NCBI RefSeq assembly: GCF_051487185.1
Contig: NZ_JAHVDK010000040.1
Coordinates: 18,563-82,562, forward strand
DNA length: 64,000 nt
Direction: 5' to 3'
Origin: Inquilinus limosus_F
GTDB taxonomy: Bacteria; Pseudomonadota; Alphaproteobacteria; DSM-16000; Inquilinaceae
Shown: piece after piece, positions 16,525-26,241 of the stretch
How positions within the stretch are numbered: position 1 is the stretch's first letter
Layout: the number at the start of each line of letters is the position of its first letter
Position numbers and translations under genes: made by a program
Notes under the pieces: model-generated
Databases searched by the model: none
What the model was told of the DNA's origin: nothing
Seen by the model: the letters and a program-made list of their open reading frames with translations, nothing else

Positions 16525-18221
16525 TCACACGGTCGAACCGGCGAGCGAGTCCAGTTCGCGGGCGATCGCGATGATGGTTCGCCGGCGCATGACTTCGGTC
16601 AGGGCAAGCCGCACAGCGGTCTCGGATTGGTGGTCGAGCGCGATGCAGGGCTGCCGCAGGATGGGCCGCGCGATCGCCACCTGCTGGGGCTGTTCGCCCG
16701 AAAGGGCGACGCCGCGGTCCCCGACCGGCGTGGCATATCCTTCCGGAAATGCCGCGACGAAGCCCTCGCCATTCGCCAGACGGGCGGCTTCGGCCACCTC
16801 CCGGTCGGTCGCGTCCGGACAGCCATAGCGGATGTTCTCACCGATTGCCCGATGGAACAGCGCGACGTCCTGCGGCACCACCGTAATCAGATGGCGTAAG
16901 CTGTGGAGGGTCCTATCGCGGATGTCCCGGCCGTCAATCAGGATCCGTCCGGGACTGCGCCTCCTCGAAGCGCAGGAGCAGCTTGATGAGCGTCGACGTT
17001 TCCGCGCCGGACGGACCGATCACGCCCAGCCGCTGTCCCGCCGGAATACGCAAGGAGAGGTCGCGGGACACGACAGACCATTCAGGTAGGCGAATGAGAG
17101 GCGATCAATGACGATCCCCCCCGCCCGGGCGATGCTTCAGCGACGTGCCGCGCCTCGGTGATCGCGTGATCGCGGCCGATCACTCGCAGCGTCTCCGCGA
17201 TCTGGGCAAGGTCCTGGGCCGTACCGACCAGGGCGAAGGCGACATCGCGGGAACCGTGCGGGATGCGGAAGGTCAGCGCGCTGACCACGACCACGTCGCC
17301 GGGCGTCACCGCCCCCCGGCTCCAGAGCAGGATGATCCAGGCCAGCATCGCGCCCGCGAGGAGACAGAGCGCCCCGTCATCCAGGGCCCTCGTCTTCTCC
17401 AGATAGAGCCAGTTCCGCTTCTGCGTGCCGGCTTCGCTGCGGAAACGCAGTTCAAGCCGCCGAAGCTCGCGGTTGCACGCGGAAAACGCCATCACCGCCC
17501 AGACATTGGCTATGGTGTTGATCAGGTCGCCGCCGACGTGGTTCGCCTCCTCCGCATAGGCCATGTGGCGCGGCTTTCCCCGTCCTCCGAACCGTCCGAC
17601 CGCCAGTGCCGCCAGGCCGGCGGCAGCAACCAGGGCCGCGGCAATTGCGCCATCGATGGTCGCGAAGATCACGACCGCGCCGGCGAAGTCGACCACCGGC
17701 GGCGCGATTTTCCACATCAGGGCTGTTGCGATGCCGCCGAAGGCGCCGGCGGTGACGGTGAGCCGGCCGCCGAGCGTCCCTGCGAGATTGCGGGTGAAGT
17801 ACTGTGCCGCGTGGCCGCAGAGATGGTCCAGCAGGTCGAGCCGGATCCGCACCCCGGTGTCCACGATGACGTGGCAGGCCACCCATCCACCGACGCGCCA
17901 GAGCACGTTTTCGCCGGCGATCAGAGCCAAGAACGCGCCCAATGACCACCACACCACGGAATGGTCGCCGGCCACCATGGCATCGACGACCAGCTTCATC
18001 GCGTATTGCACGGCGAACGCACAGCCGGCGGCAGCGAGCCGCATGACGGCCGCCGCGAGACAACCGGCTGGCCGCGCCGTCACGTAATGCCAAACAAAGG
18101 CGAGCGGACCGCGCGCCAGTGGCGGTCGCGCCCGGGTCGCGGCCCCCCGGACGGCATCAGCCCGAGAGCCCCAAGACGGGCGGGTGCGCAGCGGCGGATG
18201 CCCGGCCGCCGCGGCCGGCAA
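16525..18221 (-). pseudogene. ABC exporter with degraded ATPase half
   Basis: The first ~370 residues (18221-17100) form an ABC exporter membrane domain with several hydrophobic helices and remain open. The ATPase half is broken. The Walker A region near 17000 reads GPSGAETST instead of GPSGAGKST. A stop and frame changes separate it from the rest. The signature is LSGEQPQQVAIARPI instead of LSGGQRQRVAIARAI, and the Walker B area reads CIALDHQSET. It lies at the end of the glf / glycosyltransferase / glycosidase operon, overlapping the glycosidase stop, so it was probably the exporter for that pathway. Confidence 0.8.
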
Positions 18222-19344
18222 AGGCCAGTTGCTGCCGTGCCAGCGCCCCGGCCAGCGGCCCGCAGAGCAGCCGTCGGCCCATCTGATCCGCCGGGCCGAA
18301 CAGACCTACCTCGCAGGTCCGCTCGTTCTCCCAGCCCGGATAATCGAGGATCGGGTAGAGGCAAACCCCTTCGACCGGCGTGCCGGCTGAGCGCGCTGCC
18401 GCCACCTCGCCGCAGATATAGTCAAGCCACGCAGGGCGCGCCGTGGATTCGGCGCCCGTCTCGCTGATCACCATCGGCCGCGCATAGCGAGCGCAGATCT
18501 CGTTCAGGATTTCTCGGAACGGCCGGTAGCAGTGGTGGCCCAGCCCGATCATGCCCCCGGTCAGGAACCACTGATTGTCGGGATAGTAGTTGATCCCGAG
18601 GATATCAAGGGTGGATAGGTCCCCGCCGAGCTCCGGCTCCATTCGGCCGCAGATCAGGTCCCAGGCCTCGAACTGGGACTGCCGGTACCGCTCGGCCCGA
18701 TCCGCGTCCCTCAGCCGGTCGGGCGCGGCACGGACATGGATCGCCGGCTCGGAATGGACGAAGCGCGCCCGCGGATCGACCTCCCGGATCGCACGGATCG
18801 CCGCCAACGCCGCCCGCACCAGCTGGCGCTTGAGCGCGTTGCCGCGGCCGGTCGCGAAGGGATTGATCCGTGCAGTGGTGCCGCCGGCCCAGGCCCAATA
18901 AGAGATCTCGTTGACCGGACAGTAATACGGAATTCCCTCCTGCTCGTCCCGGATCAGAACGGCGGCCGCCCTAGCAAAGGCCGCAAAGCGGTCGACGAAG
19001 GCAGGACTCCAGATGTCGAGCCCGTCGGGATAGCCGTAGTGGCATACGTCCCAGATCACTTGCACTCCGAGATCACGTGCAGCCCGGATCATCGGCAGGG
19101 CGCTCGCCCAGTCGTACCAGCCCGGCATCCGCTCGATCCGATGCCATCTCAGGCCGTCGCGCACAGTGGAGATGCCGTGGTCGAGCACGGCCCTGTAGTC
19201 CTGTCGGCAAAACCGGTCGTGCCCGGTCGCCGCGATCAGGTCGAGCCGCCGGCGGTCGCCGCGCCGCCTATGGCTGGCGCATTCGAAACCCGCTTGGAAG
19301 AAGCTGGCGAAGTGCGGGGGCTCCGCCCCGGAAGCCCAAGTCAC
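18157..19344 (-). CDS. Family-1-like glycoside hydrolase
   Basis: A 395-residue (beta/alpha)8-type glycosidase. The likely acid/base Glu is in YCPVNEISYWAWAGG and the nucleophile Glu in RPMVISETGAES, the order and spacing of retaining clan-A enzymes. Early segments HGISTVRDGLRWHRIE and QVIWDVCHYGYPD are also typical. No signal peptide is seen, so it acts in the cytosol. The GTG start at 19344 overlaps the TGA of the glycosyltransferase (GTGA), so translation is coupled. With glf and the glycosyltransferase it suggests a cell-surface glycan or glycolipid pathway. Confidence 0.85.
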   Translation of the reverse strand: MTWASGAEPPHFASFFQAGFECASHRRRGDRRRLDLIAATGHDRFCRQDYRAVLDHGISTVRDGLRWHRIERMPGWYDWASALPMIRAARDLGVQVIWDVCHYGYPDGLDIWSPAFVDRFAAFARAAAVLIRDEQEGIPYYCPVNEISYWAWAGGTTARINPFATGRGNALKRQLVRAALAAIRAIREVDPRARFVHSEPAIHVRAAPDRLRDADRAERYRQSQFEAWDLICGRMEPELGGDLSTLDILGINYYPDNQWFLTGGMIGLGHHCYRPFREILNEICARYARPMVISETGAESTARPAWLDYICGEVAAARSAGTPVEGVCLYPILDYPGWENERTCEVGLFGPADQMGRRLLCGPLAGALARQQLAFAGRGGRASAAAHPPVLGLSG

Positions 19345-20573
19345 GGTACGTGGCTCTGCAGCAGTGACAGCATCTCGCCCGCCGTGCGGTCCCAGGAGGT
19401 GCCGGCCAGCGCCTCGTCGACCTGCCGCAGCCAGGCTTCGCCGTGCGGCCGGTCCAGCTCGCGCACGATCGCCCGGACGAACAGCTCTGGCGTCGCGGCG
19501 ACGCTCACCAAGCCGGTCTCGCCATAGCTGCGGACCACGTCCCGGATATCGGTGGAGACGACCCGCTTGCCCGCGGCCAAGTATTCCGGGGTCTTGGTCG
19601 GGCTGATGAAACGCGTGGCGGCGTTGCGGGCAAACGGCATGATCGCCAGATCCCAGCCGGAGAGATAGGCTGGCAGGGCCTCGTACCGCTTCGGGCCGAG
19701 ATAATGGATGTTGGGCCGCCGAGGCAGCGTCGCCGGATCGATCTTGACCACCGGACCGACCAGGATCAGCTGCCAGGCGGGCTGCGCGTCGGCGATATAG
19801 GCAAGGAGCTCGATGTCCAGCCTCTCGTCGAGGACGGCATAGTGCCCCAGGCGCGGCCGCGGGATCGGCGCCTGGTCGGCCGGCTCGGGCAGTAGCTGCC
19901 GGGCGCGGGCGAAATGGGCGACGTCGATGCTGCTCGGGAATAGATGGATGCTCCGATGCCGTCCCTTCTTCGCTTCGTAGAGGCTGGCGCCGCCGGTGAA
20001 GACGACGTCTGCCGCCTCCAGGAGCTCGGCCTCGCGCTGGATCAGCTCTGGGGGGGCGCCCAGGAAAGCGGACAACTCGTCCATGCAATCGTAGACGATT
20101 CGCGCCGCCGGCAGGTGATCAGAGAAAGCCCGCATCATGGGCGTATAGTACCAGAGGATCGGCGCAGTCAGATTGCGCTCAGCCAGGAAGCGGTCGAGCA
20201 GCTGCCGCTGCGCCGTGACCTGCTCGCCCGGGCTCAGCCGTTCGGGCAACATCGGCACCATCACGGTCACCCCAACCCCGTGCGTCACCACGGCGAGATT
20301 GGGCTGGTCGAGATCGCGTAGCACCGGTTCCTCCACATAGAAGACTGGAAACCGCTGTGCGAAGCGGGTCACCAGGTGCTGCGGCCGCTGATAGACGAAG
20401 TCCCAGCGCAGATGCGAGAAGCAGATCAGACAATCCGGCTGCGCGGGGGCCGTCTGCAGCAGGGCCGATCCTGGGACCATTTCCTCGAGGATGGGCGCTG
20501 GCGGGGGCTGGGGTGCGTTGGCGTCCATGGGATCCTTGGTTGTGTCGGAGGTGAGGCGGTCGCGATGCCTCAT
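19341..20573 (-). CDS. Glycosyltransferase, GT4/GT1-like (GT-B fold)
   Basis: A 410-residue cytosolic glycosyltransferase. The N-terminal half begins CLICFSHLRWDFVYQRPQHL, a start seen in glycosyltransferases encoded next to glf. The C-terminal half has LILVGPVVKIDP, the stretch GWDLAIMPFARN and PTKTPEYLAAGKRVVST, the usual nucleotide-sugar site with its E-x-x-AAG element. The ATG at 20573 overlaps the glf stop (ATGA). It probably transfers a sugar, plausibly galactofuranose given glf, to an unknown acceptor. Confidence 0.87.
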   Translation of the reverse strand: MRHRDRLTSDTTKDPMDANAPQPPPAPILEEMVPGSALLQTAPAQPDCLICFSHLRWDFVYQRPQHLVTRFAQRFPVFYVEEPVLRDLDQPNLAVVTHGVGVTVMVPMLPERLSPGEQVTAQRQLLDRFLAERNLTAPILWYYTPMMRAFSDHLPAARIVYDCMDELSAFLGAPPELIQREAELLEAADVVFTGGASLYEAKKGRHRSIHLFPSSIDVAHFARARQLLPEPADQAPIPRPRLGHYAVLDERLDIELLAYIADAQPAWQLILVGPVVKIDPATLPRRPNIHYLGPKRYEALPAYLSGWDLAIMPFARNAATRFISPTKTPEYLAAGKRVVSTDIRDVVRSYGETGLVSVAATPELFVRAIVRELDRPHGEAWLRQVDEALAGTSWDRTAGEMLSLLQSHVP

Positions 20574-21760
20574 GCAAGCTCGAGCTGCTGCGGATCGGGT
20601 GAGCTCGAACTATCGAGGAGGCGGGGCCTGACCTGGCGTTCGAACGCCTTGAGGGCCGCACCGATGGCCTGGTGCATGTCGATGTAGCGATATGTCCCGA
20701 GCCGTCCGCCGAAGACGACGTTCGTCTCCCGGGCCGCCATGGCCCTGTATTCTTCGTAGAGATCCTTGTCCTTCTCGGCGTTCACCGGATAGTAGGGTTC
20801 GTCATCGGGGCCCAGGGACCACAGCGAATATTCGCGCATGATCAAGGTCTTCCCGGGTTCATATTTCCGCTCCGGGTGGAAATGGCGGAACTCATGGATG
20901 CGAGTATAGGGCACGCCCTCGTCGGCATAGTTCATTACCGACGTACCCTGGAAGTCGTCGATGTCGAGTACCTCGCGCTCGAACCGTAGCGTCCGCCAGC
21001 CAAGCCGACCCGCCCGGTAGCCGAAGTAGCGGTCGATCGGCCCGGTGTAGACCACGATCTTGCCAGCCGGAATGCGGTCGCGGATGTCGAAGAAGTCGAC
21101 CCCCAGACGGATATCTATCGGCAACGCCCCGATCATTCGCCGGAACATCGCCGTATAGCCTTCGGCGGGAAGCCCTTCAAACGTATCGCTGAAATAGCGG
21201 TTGTCGAAGGTGTAGCGCACCGGCAGCCGGGTGATGATGCCTTCGGGCAAGTCCTTCGGATCGGTCTGCCACTGCTTCAGTGTGTAGCCCCGGATGAAGG
21301 CCTCGTAGAGCGGCCGGCCGATCAGGGAGATCGCCTTCTCCTCCAGGTTCCTCGGCGTCTCCACCCCGTCCTGCCGCACCTGCCGTGCGATCATCGCCCG
21401 CGCCTCGGCCGGAGTGAAGGCCCGGCCGAAGAATTGGCAGATCGTCGCCAGGTTGATCGGCATCGGGAAGATCTGGCCGCAATGTCGGGTGAACACTCGG
21501 TGCTGGTAGCCGGTAAAGTCGGCGAAGCGGTTGACATAGGTCCAGACCTCCTCGATCGAGGTGTGGAACAGATGTGCGCCGTAACGGTGAAACTCGATAC
21601 CGGTCTCGGGGTCGATCTCCGAATAGGCGTTGCCTCCGATGTGGCCGCGCCGCTCCACGATGCAGACCCGGGCGCCGAGCTGGGAGGCGCAGCGCTCGGC
21701 CAGGGTGAGGCCGAAAAGGCCGGCGCCGGCGATCACGATGTCACAGTCGTGGAAATCCAT
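20570..21760 (-). CDS. glf: UDP-galactopyranose mutase
   Basis: A 396-residue FAD enzyme converting UDP-galactopyranose to UDP-galactofuranose in the cytosol. The FAD-binding start IVIAGAGLFGLTLAERCA is followed by the family signature RRGHIGGNAYSEID, with YGAHLFHTS and the C-terminal GRLGTYRYIDMHQAIG. The length is normal. It is the first gene of a three-gene coupled operon. Upstream, GGAAC-N17-CGTC at 21814-21839 is one base off the EcfG consensus, so stress control is possible but unproven. Confidence 0.95.
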   Translation of the reverse strand: MDFHDCDIVIAGAGLFGLTLAERCASQLGARVCIVERRGHIGGNAYSEIDPETGIEFHRYGAHLFHTSIEEVWTYVNRFADFTGYQHRVFTRHCGQIFPMPINLATICQFFGRAFTPAEARAMIARQVRQDGVETPRNLEEKAISLIGRPLYEAFIRGYTLKQWQTDPKDLPEGIITRLPVRYTFDNRYFSDTFEGLPAEGYTAMFRRMIGALPIDIRLGVDFFDIRDRIPAGKIVVYTGPIDRYFGYRAGRLGWRTLRFEREVLDIDDFQGTSVMNYADEGVPYTRIHEFRHFHPERKYEPGKTLIMREYSLWSLGPDDEPYYPVNAEKDKDLYEEYRAMAARETNVVFGGRLGTYRYIDMHQAIGAALKAFERQVRPRLLDSSSSPDPQQLELA

Positions 21761-21813
21761 CGCGCTCCTCCGCCGTGTTGCGGCCTGCCACCGTCACGAA
21801 CCGCCGAGTAGAC

Positions 21814-21839
21814 GACGCGGCATAAGGATCATTAGTTCC
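21814..21839 (-). promoter_or_regulatory. Near-match EcfG-type promoter before glf
   Basis: GGAAC-N17-CGTC on the minus strand (GTTCC 21835-21839). Eight of nine consensus bases fit; it lies 53 bp before the glf start codon. Weaker than the sites at 10711, 32575, 34268 and 36343. Confidence 0.3.
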
Positions 21840-22123
21840 GGCAGCCGAAAAATTCTTCGGCAGGAAAATAATCGTCTTCGTTTTGCCTGGTTTAAAGTCT
21901 TCCGCTTCGCCCACTTCTATCAAATGATATTACGAATAAGAGCATCAGAGCGCGGAACTTCGGGCGGCAATCGCCACTTCGCGCCCTGTGCTGCGTCCTT
22001 CCGGTCCGACGCCGTATCCCCGGCGGCGCGGCGGTCTTCATTGTGGCCGGATGCCGCTCAACCGGAAGAGAACGCGCATGGCGCCGAACGTCCTGGTCAC
22101 GCGCGGCTCGCCCGTGCCTCCCT

Positions 22124-22351
22124 TCAGCGGCCGCGTTCCGCCTGTATCTCGCCGACCGACACCGAACGGATGAGTGGCACCACTTGCCAAACGGCCGAGA
22201 TCCCCACCAGGAGGTAAACCAGACGAGCAAGCGCTGCGTCCACGCCTCCGAAAATCGCAGCCACCAGATCAACTTGGAACAGGCCGACGAGCAGCCAGTT
22301 GAGACCACCGATGATGATCAGCAGCAGTGTGACGATGTTGAGAGTCTTCAT
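22124..22351 (-). CDS. DUF378 small membrane protein
   Basis: A 75-residue protein with two transmembrane helices (IVTLLLIIIGGLNWLLVGLF and a second around LVYLLVGISAVWQVVPLI). The IGGLNWLLVG...L...VYLLVG pattern defines the DUF378 family, whose role is unknown. A near-exact EcfG-type promoter lies 27 bp upstream of the start, consistent with a stress-induced envelope protein. Confidence 0.88.
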   Translation of the reverse strand: MKTLNIVTLLLIIIGGLNWLLVGLFQVDLVAAIFGGVDAALARLVYLLVGISAVWQVVPLIRSVSVGEIQAERGR

Positions 22352-22377
22352 GACCGTCTCCGATGTTGTTGCGAGAG

Positions 22378-22403
22378 AACGGGGCCAGTTGAAAATAAGT
22401 TCA
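22378..22403 (-). promoter_or_regulatory. EcfG-type promoter (one mismatch) before the DUF378 gene
   Basis: TGAAC-N17-CGTT on the minus strand (GTTCA 22399-22403, AACG 22378-22381 on the plus strand). It sits 27 bp before the ATG, a suitable distance for a short leader. Confidence 0.5.
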
Positions 22404-22583
22404 GCCGCGGGGCTCAGATGCGGACCTAGCTGTGTCTCTGCGTCACCACCATCCCTGGACGCCGGAACGTCCGTTCTTCCTAGTTGTCGGTGAGTTCCGC
22501 CTTCTCAGCGGGTCAGCAAGCGCCGGCGAATATCCGCCGTATCCTCCACCCGCTTCAGCCCGGGGGCGTGTTCCGGGCACTCG

Positions 22584-22920
22584 TTACGGCCAAAATGCGA
22601 GTGGGCCGCGCCCATCGCGATGGCCAGGACCTCGCAGAGATAGGTGCGGTGTCGGCAACAACACGTTGCTGGTGGCGTCCACGCGGGTCACCGGCGCCAT
22701 GAGGACCATCGTGTCCTTCTCGCGCCCGACAACGCCGCGCACCGGCCAAGTGACATCCGCAGACGTAAGCGCGGCGGTGGCCACCTAGTAGAGGAGCGGC
22801 GAAAGCAGAGATGGGGTCTGCTGGTCGATCGTCGTGAGTTCAACAGGCTCGGGGGCCAAGCCTCTGGCCACCTCCATCCGCCGAATCCCGCTCCGATCAT
22901 GACCACGCGCAGCTACGGCG
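22584..22920 (-). pseudogene. NDH-2-type NADH dehydrogenase remnant (N-terminal part)
   Basis: The minus strand reads VVMIGAGFGG, the FAD-binding start of type II NADH dehydrogenases. It then shifts frame to MEVARGLAPEPVELTTIDQQ and TPSLLSPLLY. A TAG stop (22785-22787) replaces the expected Gln codon before VATAALTSADVTWPVRG. The match ends near VTRVDATSNVLLPTP. So about 90 residues of the family's ~430 survive, with a frameshift and an in-frame stop. Confidence 0.65.
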
Positions 22921-23223
22921 CCGAGTCCATGCCGTCCCACAGATTGCCTGACGGGTGCAGCCCGGGCCTTGATGCGTTTCAGGGCCTGGAGGACACGGGC
23001 AGTGCTCAAAGTTCCTGCCGCAAGCCCTCCGACCTCATTGCTGGTGCTCCTCGAAAGCTTCGAGAGCGACCGCCTGGCGAACGACCATCCGGCCCGGAAC
23101 TAACCGGCGACTGATCCTATACAACAGCCAACAGCAACTGGATAAGGCACTCTGAGAGGCGGCCGACCGATCAGTTGCTGGTTGATCAACAGCCGCGTCC
23201 GAGCCGTCGTGGCACCAGCTGGG

Positions 23224-23538
23224 ATGGAGACAATGGATACGAGCTTGGAAGATCGGATCAGAGCGCGCGCTCACGAGATTTGGGAAAGCGAGGGCCGGCC
23301 GTCCGGCCGCGACCGGGAACACTGGGAGCGCGCGCTGCGGGAGGTTCAAGCCGGCGAGACATCCGAGAGCGCCGATATCGCTCCGCCTGAGGGCACCACG
23401 GGCGCTGGCATCGCCAGCGGACTAGCACCTGACGGAACGACGCCTGGTAGGGGCCCGGCTGCCGGCTTGGGAAGCATCGGCACGGGCGGGGCAAGCACTG
23501 CCAGCACGTCGTCGGGATCGATCGGGAAGCGCGACTGA
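23224..23538 (+). CDS. DUF2934-domain protein
   Basis: A 104-residue protein. Residues ~1-40 match DUF2934 (EDRIRARAHEIWESEGRP, then REHWERALREV), a short helical motif common in small stress-related alphaproteobacterial proteins. The rest is a Gly/Ser/Thr/Ala-rich, probably disordered tail. The start is uncertain: ATG codons at 23224 and 23233 both precede the domain, and an upstream one at 23182 is in frame. It stands alone; I found no EcfG-type promoter before it. Confidence 0.7.
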   Translation: METMDTSLEDRIRARAHEIWESEGRPSGRDREHWERALREVQAGETSESADIAPPEGTTGAGIASGLAPDGTTPGRGPAAGLGSIGTGGASTASTSSGSIGKRD

Positions 23539-23544
23539 CCTGCC

Positions 23545-24190
23545 TTCGTCACTGTACATGCGTGCCGGCTCGGGCGTGGACTCATAAACCCTGAACCAGA
23601 GACGGGTTGAGGCGAGCAGCACAGCGGCCAGGACGTTTCGGGCCAGCTTGTCGAAGCGGGTGGCACCGCGGCGGAACTGCTTGAGCTTGCAGAAGAAGCG
23701 CTCGATGAGGTTGCGCTGACGGTAGATCGCCGGCTCGATCGAGTGCCTTATCACGCGGCGGGCGCAGCTGGGGATGGCTGGTCGGGCGCCGGGCCGAACG
23801 ATAATCTCGAGCACGGCGTTGGAGCTGTCGATCAACTGCATCGACCGCGGTGACTTCGCCGCGAGCGTCTCGAAGACCGTCAGCCACACCCCGCCTTCAC
23901 CCAGCTGTTGAAGCGGTTGCAGACCGTCGTGCACGGCCCGTAGCGCTCCGGCAGGTCGCGCCAGAGCTGGCCCTGCGTCCTCGCCGGCTTGGCAATCGTC
24001 GTGGCGCTCAGCGACCAGCGCGGTCGTATCGAGCAGGCCGCTCCCCCTCGGCCGGGGACGAAATCACGCGTCGGCAGCATCTCAGGATGCCATCGCGGAA
24101 CCCGACATCCGCATCCCATATCGGCACCGCGTGTTTGCTCCCGTGAGCTTCACGGCACAGGCGGTCGCAATCGACATGGGCCGCCTGCAT
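23545..24190 (-). mobile_element. IS5-type transposase relic
   Basis: The minus strand carries pieces of an IS5/IS427-type DDE transposase in at least two frames: LWRDLPERYGP and NRFNSWVKAG near 23990, then VWLTVFETLAAKSPRSM and RQRNLIERFFCKLKQFRR with RFDKLARNVLAAVLLASTR at the C-terminus. The YRQRN-x-x-ERFF block holds the catalytic Glu. Frame changes and a degraded N-terminus show it is dead. It lies immediately after malQ, where treY would be expected. Confidence 0.75.
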
Positions 24191-24216
24191 CTGGAACCGT
24201 CACGGCCGGGTCACAG

Positions 24217-26241
24217 CTACCGCGCTGCAGAAGCCCGTTCGACGCCGCCACAGTCTTCGTCGCCGACGGACGGCGATCGGGCGAGCGACCTCAGCCGCGC
24301 GGCGGCGGCTCGATCTGACAGCATCGCCTCGGTCGGCCTGGGCAGTCTTCGGCGCCAATTGGGGTGCTGGTCGGTCGTGCCAGGCAGATTGGGTTGTTCT
24401 TCGATCCCAAGGATGTCCTCGAACGGGATGATGGTGAGGACAGACGGCGCCGCACTGACATAGGCCAGCGCCGCATCGACAGCCGCCTCAGGCTGCTCAG
24501 GTGCCGACATCGGCGCTTCGGCGACACCAGCCAGCACGAAGGCTGCCCAGAGCCTTTCCCGGTCGGCAGCACGTTTCTCTTTTTCAACCCCAGGCCCGCT
24601 CGTCCGACCGAGCTTCAATGCCCAATCGATGTCGCATCCACGCCACCACCCGGCGACCGTCGGGAGATCGTGCGTGCTGGTCATCGCGGCGGCATCGGCT
24701 CGCCAGCGCCGAGGCTGCATAAACTCTCCATTCTCATCCCGCTCGAACCAGAGCACCTGCATCCCGAGCACGCCCCGATCGCTCATCTCCGAGCGAAGGC
24801 CATCGGGCACCGTTCCGAGATCCTCGCCGATTATGATCGCGCGAGCTCGCTGCGACTCGATGGCTGCGATACGCAACATATCGGTGAGCGGCATCGTCAG
24901 ATAGACGCCGTTGACCGGTCCGGCACCATCCGGAATGACCCAGAGCCGACGCAGCCCCAGAATGTGGTCGATGCGCATGCCTCCCGCATGGCGCAGATTA
25001 GCACGCAGCGTCTCGATATAGGTTCCGAACCCACCTCGCCGGAGAGCACGCGGAGCGAAGCCCGCGAGGCCCCAGTTCTGGCCCTCGGGTCCGAGCTCGT
25101 CCGGAGGCGCGCCGATGGACAATCCAGCGAGCAGATCCTCGGGCCTGCTCCAGGCCTGACTGCCGCCCGGGTCTAGGCCCACCGCAAGATCGGTGATCAA
25201 CCCGACGGCCATTCCCCCCTCTCTGGCCGCTCTCTGCACCGCCTCGATGCTGCGCTCCGCGAGCCATTGCAGAAAGAGGTGGAATTCGATCTCTTCGGCG
25301 TTCTCGCCGGCGAACTGAGCGACCGCGTCTCCTTCCGCATCCTGGAACGGCTTGGGCCAAGCCCGCCACCCGTGGGCACCGCTCTCGAAGAAGTGCCCGT
25401 GCAACGCGTCGAAGGTGGCATGGCGAACGAGGCTCTGGCCGTGGGCCCCGGCGAAGGCGGCGACTTGGTCACGCACATGATCCGGGCGCTCCTCGAAGGC
25501 GCGCCTCAGCGCCTGCATGCGCCCAGGGATTGCCATTTCCCAGTCAATGAGGCTGCCCCCGCCTTCGGGACCGAGGTCCGCCTCGACGAGCCGAGGGTCG
25601 CCGAAAAGCACATTGAGGAACAGGCGGCTCGATGGGGCGTATGGGCTGTACCGCGTCGGATCCGCAGGAAACAGGGCGTGCAAGGGGCTGACCGAGATCG
25701 CATCGGCGCCGCGAGACGCAAAGGCGGCCGCAGACTCGCGAAGGGCAGCGAAGTCGCCGAACGCGGACTCCCGATCGCCGCGGAGTGCAGGAACCTGCAC
25801 CGCCGGTGCCCAAATGCGTCGGCCCGGTGCTGCGTCCTGCACGCGGAAGCAGCGGCGCGGTGCGATCGCAAGCCGAATGAGTCGGCCGCCGATCTGCAGG
25901 TCGTAATAGCCTGGTTCCCCAATGCCGGAAAGGCGGGAGCCCTCGATCCTGACTGGGCGGGTGCTGCCATCCTCGCGCCGAAGCTCGGCTTCGGCGTCGA
26001 CGGGTTCTCCGGGCAAGCGGATCGGATCTTCGACATCCGCGGATAGGAAGCGACAGTCGAGAGACTCGGCTGCCAGCAGCCGGCGGCTCTCGTCGATCGC
26101 GGCGCTGTTGCCGGCGGGAAAGCCGAGGCGGCCCAGCACCGTCACCAGCACCTCGTCGGAAACGATCTGCGGCGCGCCGTCGGCGTTCTCCCAAAGGCGC
26201 TGCAGACCCGCATCGCTGGCCAGCGCGTGAAGCGGCTTCAT
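24217..26241 (-). CDS. malQ: 4-alpha-glucanotransferase
   Basis: A 674-residue GH77 amylomaltase that moves alpha-1,4-glucan segments in the cytosol. Family marks include SPLHALFPADPTRYSPYAPS, GGMRIDHILGLRRLW (with the catalytic Asp), IIGEDLGTVPDGLR (acid/base Glu) and MTSTHDLPTVAGWW (third Asp). The start at 26241 overlaps the treZ stop (ATGA), so the two are translationally coupled. In many rhizobia and relatives malQ follows treZ in a trehalose-from-glucan operon. An IS5-type relic follows directly. Confidence 0.92.
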   Translation of the reverse strand: MKPLHALASDAGLQRLWENADGAPQIVSDEVLVTVLGRLGFPAGNSAAIDESRRLLAAESLDCRFLSADVEDPIRLPGEPVDAEAELRREDGSTRPVRIEGSRLSGIGEPGYYDLQIGGRLIRLAIAPRRCFRVQDAAPGRRIWAPAVQVPALRGDRESAFGDFAALRESAAAFASRGADAISVSPLHALFPADPTRYSPYAPSSRLFLNVLFGDPRLVEADLGPEGGGSLIDWEMAIPGRMQALRRAFEERPDHVRDQVAAFAGAHGQSLVRHATFDALHGHFFESGAHGWRAWPKPFQDAEGDAVAQFAGENAEEIEFHLFLQWLAERSIEAVQRAAREGGMAVGLITDLAVGLDPGGSQAWSRPEDLLAGLSIGAPPDELGPEGQNWGLAGFAPRALRRGGFGTYIETLRANLRHAGGMRIDHILGLRRLWVIPDGAGPVNGVYLTMPLTDMLRIAAIESQRARAIIIGEDLGTVPDGLRSEMSDRGVLGMQVLWFERDENGEFMQPRRWRADAAAMTSTHDLPTVAGWWRGCDIDWALKLGRTSGPGVEKEKRAADRERLWAAFVLAGVAEAPMSAPEQPEAAVDAALAYVSAAPSVLTIIPFEDILGIEEQPNLPGTTDQHPNWRRRLPRPTEAMLSDRAAAARLRSLARSPSVGDEDCGGVERASAAR

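Noticed and set aside
18157..20088. A 643-codon glycosidase reading
   Set aside because: The first ~245 codons overlap the glycosyltransferase in another frame; GTG 19344 with the GTGA overlap is the natural start.
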